In this document: positions 50,828-53,666 of the stretch, piece by piece | How positions within the stretch are numbered: position 1 is the first letter of the stretch | Layout of the letters: the number at the start of each line of letters is the position of its first letter | Source: an uncultured Bacteroidales bacterium | GTDB taxonomy: Bacteria; Bacteroidota; Bacteroidia; Bacteroidales; UBA932 | Direction of reading: 5' to 3' | Assembly (NCBI GenBank): GCA_946415345.1 | Contig: CAMKRY010000004.1 | Span: 1 to 53,666, forward strand | Length of the DNA stretch: 53,666 nucleotides | Program-made: the position numbers and the translations under genes | Notes under the pieces: model-generated | Databases searched by the model: none | What the model was told of the DNA's origin: nothing | Seen by the model: the letters and a program-made list of their open reading frames with translations, nothing else

Positions 50828-52762
50828 ATGGCTTTTTTGAAATTCAACAAGTCTGAACTCGTCAACCTGTCTTATTCCCTCAAGCGGGAAATCATTCTCG
50901 CGAACAAGACGGGTGCGTATTGCAACACGTCCATCGTGACCTGCAATACCCGACGCTATCACGGCCTCCTCGGAGTCCCGATCGACCGGTTCGGCGGCGA
51001 GAAGTATCTCCTGTTGTCGTCCCTGGACGAAAGCCTCGTCCTCGGCGGACGCCAGTTCAACCTCGGCATCCACTGCTACGGAGACATCTACGAGCCCCGC
51101 GGGCACAAGTACATCGTCGACTTCGACGCGGACCCGGTGCCCCAGGTGACCTACAAGATCGGCGAGATGGTCTTTGTCAAGAGCATCGTCCTCGTTCCGG
51201 ACACTGATCAAGTCCTGATCAAGTACGAGCTCGTCAAGTCCCCCCGCAAGGTTACGCTGAACCTCAAGCCCTTCCTGGCTTTCCGCAGCATGCATGCCCT
51301 GACTTCCCAGAATACCCAGGCCAGGACCACGGGCTGGGATATTCCGGGCGGCGTGGCGTACAACCTTTACGAAGGATTCCCGGACCTCCACCTCCAGCTC
51401 AGCGGCAAGGCGGTGTTCAAGAGCGCCCCGTCCTGGTACAACGGCATCACCTATTCCGACGAGTACCGCCGCGGCTTCGACTGCCGGGAGGACCTTTTCG
51501 TCCCCGGCCAGTTCTCGCTCGAGCTCAAGGAAGGCGAGTCGGTCGTCTTCTCCGCTTCCGTCGAGGAGGCTGCCCCCGCCGGCCTGAAGCGCAAGTTCGC
51601 CTCCGCCGTCGCCAAGGAGGGCAACATCACCTCCTTCCGCGACCAGTTGGTGCACTGCGCCGACCTGCTGGTGCGCAACCGCGCCGGCCGCAAGCAGATT
51701 ACCGCCGGTTTCTCCTGGCTGTACACCGGCCTTCTCCGCGAGACGCTGAACGCCCTCGCCGGCCTGACCCTCTACGCCAAGAATGACCCGAAGGAGTTCG
51801 AGGAGATTCTCGACAACCTCATCCACGATGAGCAGGAGCGCCTGTTCCGCCGCACGACGCAGGTCGAGGCCCCGCTCTTCATGACCGTCGCCCTGCAGCA
51901 GTACAACGCCTACACCGGTGCCGAGAAGCACGTCTGGGAAAAATACGGCGAGACGCTGAAGGCGATCATCGCCAGTTACGCTCCCGGCCATCGCCGCGAG
52001 GTGGCGATGCAGCCGAACGGCCTCCTCTGGGCCCAGATGGACGGCGTCGCCCTGACCTGGATGAACGCCTACATCGACGGCCGCGCCGTGACCGAACGCG
52101 CTGGCTATCAGGTGGAGACCAACGCCTTCTGGTACAACGCCATCTGCTTCGCCCTCGACATGGAGGCGAAGTACGGCGACCCGAAATGCGAGTTCGTCCG
52201 CCGCTGGACCCCGGTCCGCAAGGCCATCCTCGAGAGCTTCCAGCCTACGTTCTGGAACGCCGACGCCGGCTACCTGGCCGACTATGTCGACAATTACGGA
52301 CAGAACCTGGCCCTCCGCCCGAATCAGCTCTGGGCTGTGTCCCTGGACTATTCGCCGGTTTCCGACGAGGTCGTCAGCTCTGTCATGCGCGTCATCAACG
52401 CCGAGCTGGTGACCCGCCGCGGCATCCGTTCCCTGTCGCCGCGCGACCCGGGCTACAAGGGCGTCTATGAAGGCTCCCAGACCGAGCGCGACCTGGCCTA
52501 CCACAACGGCTGCGCCTTCCCGGACCTCCTCGCCCAGTACTGCTACGTCAGCTTCCGTATGATGGGAAAGAACTTCATCAAGCGTGCGGAGTGGCTGACC
52601 GAGGGCTTCTACGAGGACCTTTCCAAGCACGGCGTCGGCGCCTTCTCCGAACTCTATGACGGAGACCCGCCCCACGAGCCGCACGGCGCCATCTCTTCCG
52701 CGATGGCGACGGCCGCCCTGCTGAACATCAACTGGCTGATCGACAAATACAAGGAGGAATAG
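50828..52762 (+). CDS. Glycogen debranching enzyme (amylo-alpha-1,6-glucosidase type)
   Basis: N-terminal NTSIVTCNTRRYHGLLGVP; C-terminal GH133-like LLWAQMDG, FWNADAGYLADYV, LRPNQLWAVSLDYSPV. Confidence 0.92.
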   Translation: MAFLKFNKSELVNLSYSLKREIILANKTGAYCNTSIVTCNTRRYHGLLGVPIDRFGGEKYLLLSSLDESLVLGGRQFNLGIHCYGDIYEPRGHKYIVDFDADPVPQVTYKIGEMVFVKSIVLVPDTDQVLIKYELVKSPRKVTLNLKPFLAFRSMHALTSQNTQARTTGWDIPGGVAYNLYEGFPDLHLQLSGKAVFKSAPSWYNGITYSDEYRRGFDCREDLFVPGQFSLELKEGESVVFSASVEEAAPAGLKRKFASAVAKEGNITSFRDQLVHCADLLVRNRAGRKQITAGFSWLYTGLLRETLNALAGLTLYAKNDPKEFEEILDNLIHDEQERLFRRTTQVEAPLFMTVALQQYNAYTGAEKHVWEKYGETLKAIIASYAPGHRREVAMQPNGLLWAQMDGVALTWMNAYIDGRAVTERAGYQVETNAFWYNAICFALDMEAKYGDPKCEFVRRWTPVRKAILESFQPTFWNADAGYLADYVDNYGQNLALRPNQLWAVSLDYSPVSDEVVSSVMRVINAELVTRRGIRSLSPRDPGYKGVYEGSQTERDLAYHNGCAFPDLLAQYCYVSFRMMGKNFIKRAEWLTEGFYEDLSKHGVGAFSELYDGDPPHEPHGAISSAMATAALLNINWLIDKYKEE

Positions 52763-52765
52763 GCC

Positions 52766-53666
52766 ATGCGAGTTCTCATGTTCGGTTGGGAGTTTCCTCC
52801 CCACATCGCAGGCGGTCTGGGTACGGCTTGCGAAGGCATCGTCAAAGGTCTGGCCTACAACGGCGTCGAGACCCTCTTCGTGATGCCGTCCGCTTCGGGT
52901 GACGAGGATCAGACCTACACCCGCATCATCAACGCCAGCGACGTCGCCGTCGATACGGAGTCGTCGACCATCGATGAATTCCTCAACAAAGTGAAGTTCG
53001 TCCACATCGGCACGAACATGATTCCTTACGCGGATCCGGAAGAGTTCTCCCGCCTTGTCGAGGAGGACCGCAAGCGCCAGATCCGCGACTTCAAGGTATC
53101 CTACGGACAGAAATACAAATTCTCCGGCAAGTACGGCGCGAACCTGATGGAAGAAGTCGCCCGCTATGCGATGGTCGGCGGTACGATCGCCATGCAGCAC
53201 AAGGACGAGTTCGACGTCATCCATGCGCACGACTGGCTGACCTACTACGCCGGCATCGCCGCGAAGGAACTGACTGGTAAGCCCCTGGTGATCCATGTCC
53301 ATGCGACCTCCTTCGACCGCGGCAGTGCCGACAACATCGACACCCGCGTGTTCAACATCGAGAAGCGCGGCATGCTCGCGGCGGACCGCGTGATCACGGT
53401 CAGCGACCTCACCCGCGGCATCGTCATCAACAAGTACGGCATCGATCCGGCGAAGGTCGTGACCGTCCACAACGCCGTCGACTTCAGCGGCCGCGAGAAT
53501 CTCGAGGTCGAGCGCGGCGTCAAGGAAAAGGTCGTCACCTTCCTCGGCCGTATCACCTACCAGAAGGGCCCCGAGTACTTCATCGAGGCGGCCGCCAAGG
53601 TCCTGAAGAGGACCAAGAACGTCCGCTTCGTGATGGCCGGCAGCGGCGACATGATGAACCGCTGCA
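52766..53666 (+). CDS. GT4-like glycosyltransferase / glycogen synthase, truncated by the window end
   Basis: MRVLMFGWEFPPHIAGGLGTACEGIVKGL...VIHAHDWLTYYAG...VVTFLGRITYQKGPEYFIEAA. Absent from the ORF track because no stop lies in the window. Confidence 0.9.
   Translation, partial: MRVLMFGWEFPPHIAGGLGTACEGIVKGLAYNGVETLFVMPSASGDEDQTYTRIINASDVAVDTESSTIDEFLNKVKFVHIGTNMIPYADPEEFSRLVEEDRKRQIRDFKVSYGQKYKFSGKYGANLMEEVARYAMVGGTIAMQHKDEFDVIHAHDWLTYYAGIAAKELTGKPLVIHVHATSFDRGSADNIDTRVFNIEKRGMLAADRVITVSDLTRGIVINKYGIDPAKVVTVHNAVDFSGRENLEVERGVKEKVVTFLGRITYQKGPEYFIEAAAKVLKRTKNVRFVMAGSGDMMNRC

Noticed and set aside
50702-53470. 922-aa minus-strand ORF opposite the glycogen genes
   Set aside because: Antisense to three clear enzymes; low-complexity Val/Gly/Asp/Arg-rich translation typical of GC-rich codon bias on the complementary strand.

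Overview
This is a GC-rich, Bacteroidales-type chromosomal segment. The assignment rests on TAnnTTTG promoter boxes, the atpDCBEFHAG gene order, and DUF4783/DUF3127/DUF4919 neighbours. Most of the window is core genes: the complete F1Fo ATP synthase operon, rnr, a polyprenyl synthase, rsgA, miaA, murB, murA, dnaX, lptB, cmk, ispH, efp, rlmH, der, prs, engB, xseA/B and a glycogen-metabolism cluster. Accessory content is an IS3-family transposase at the left edge and an AT-richer patch (~16.8-19.45 kb) carrying a REP-associated Y1 transposase (RAYT-like). The most unusual signal is a set of palindromic repeats that sit inside or against conserved genes while keeping the reading frame open. These are (a) a nested inverted repeat in the dnaX linker (34223-34422), (b) an inverted-repeat element in a surface loop of atpG (16407-16533), (c) twin 36-nt hairpin repeats in a sodium:solute symporter loop (1961-2048), (d) a REP-type palindrome encoding the C-terminus of a small Cys-rich protein (45292-45312) and (e) a REP filling the atpD-atpC gap (11572-11593). 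The RAYT gene is bracketed by its own CTCCA/TGGAG hairpins. Other points of interest are an in-frame S51 peptidase/ATP-grasp fusion, three head-to-head promoters with mirrored -7 boxes at near-identical 28-29 bp geometry, several predicted leaderless mRNAs, and an NtrC-like regulator with no DNA-binding domain and a degenerate GAFTGA motif. All calls come from reading the sequence and the ORF track; no database search was possible.
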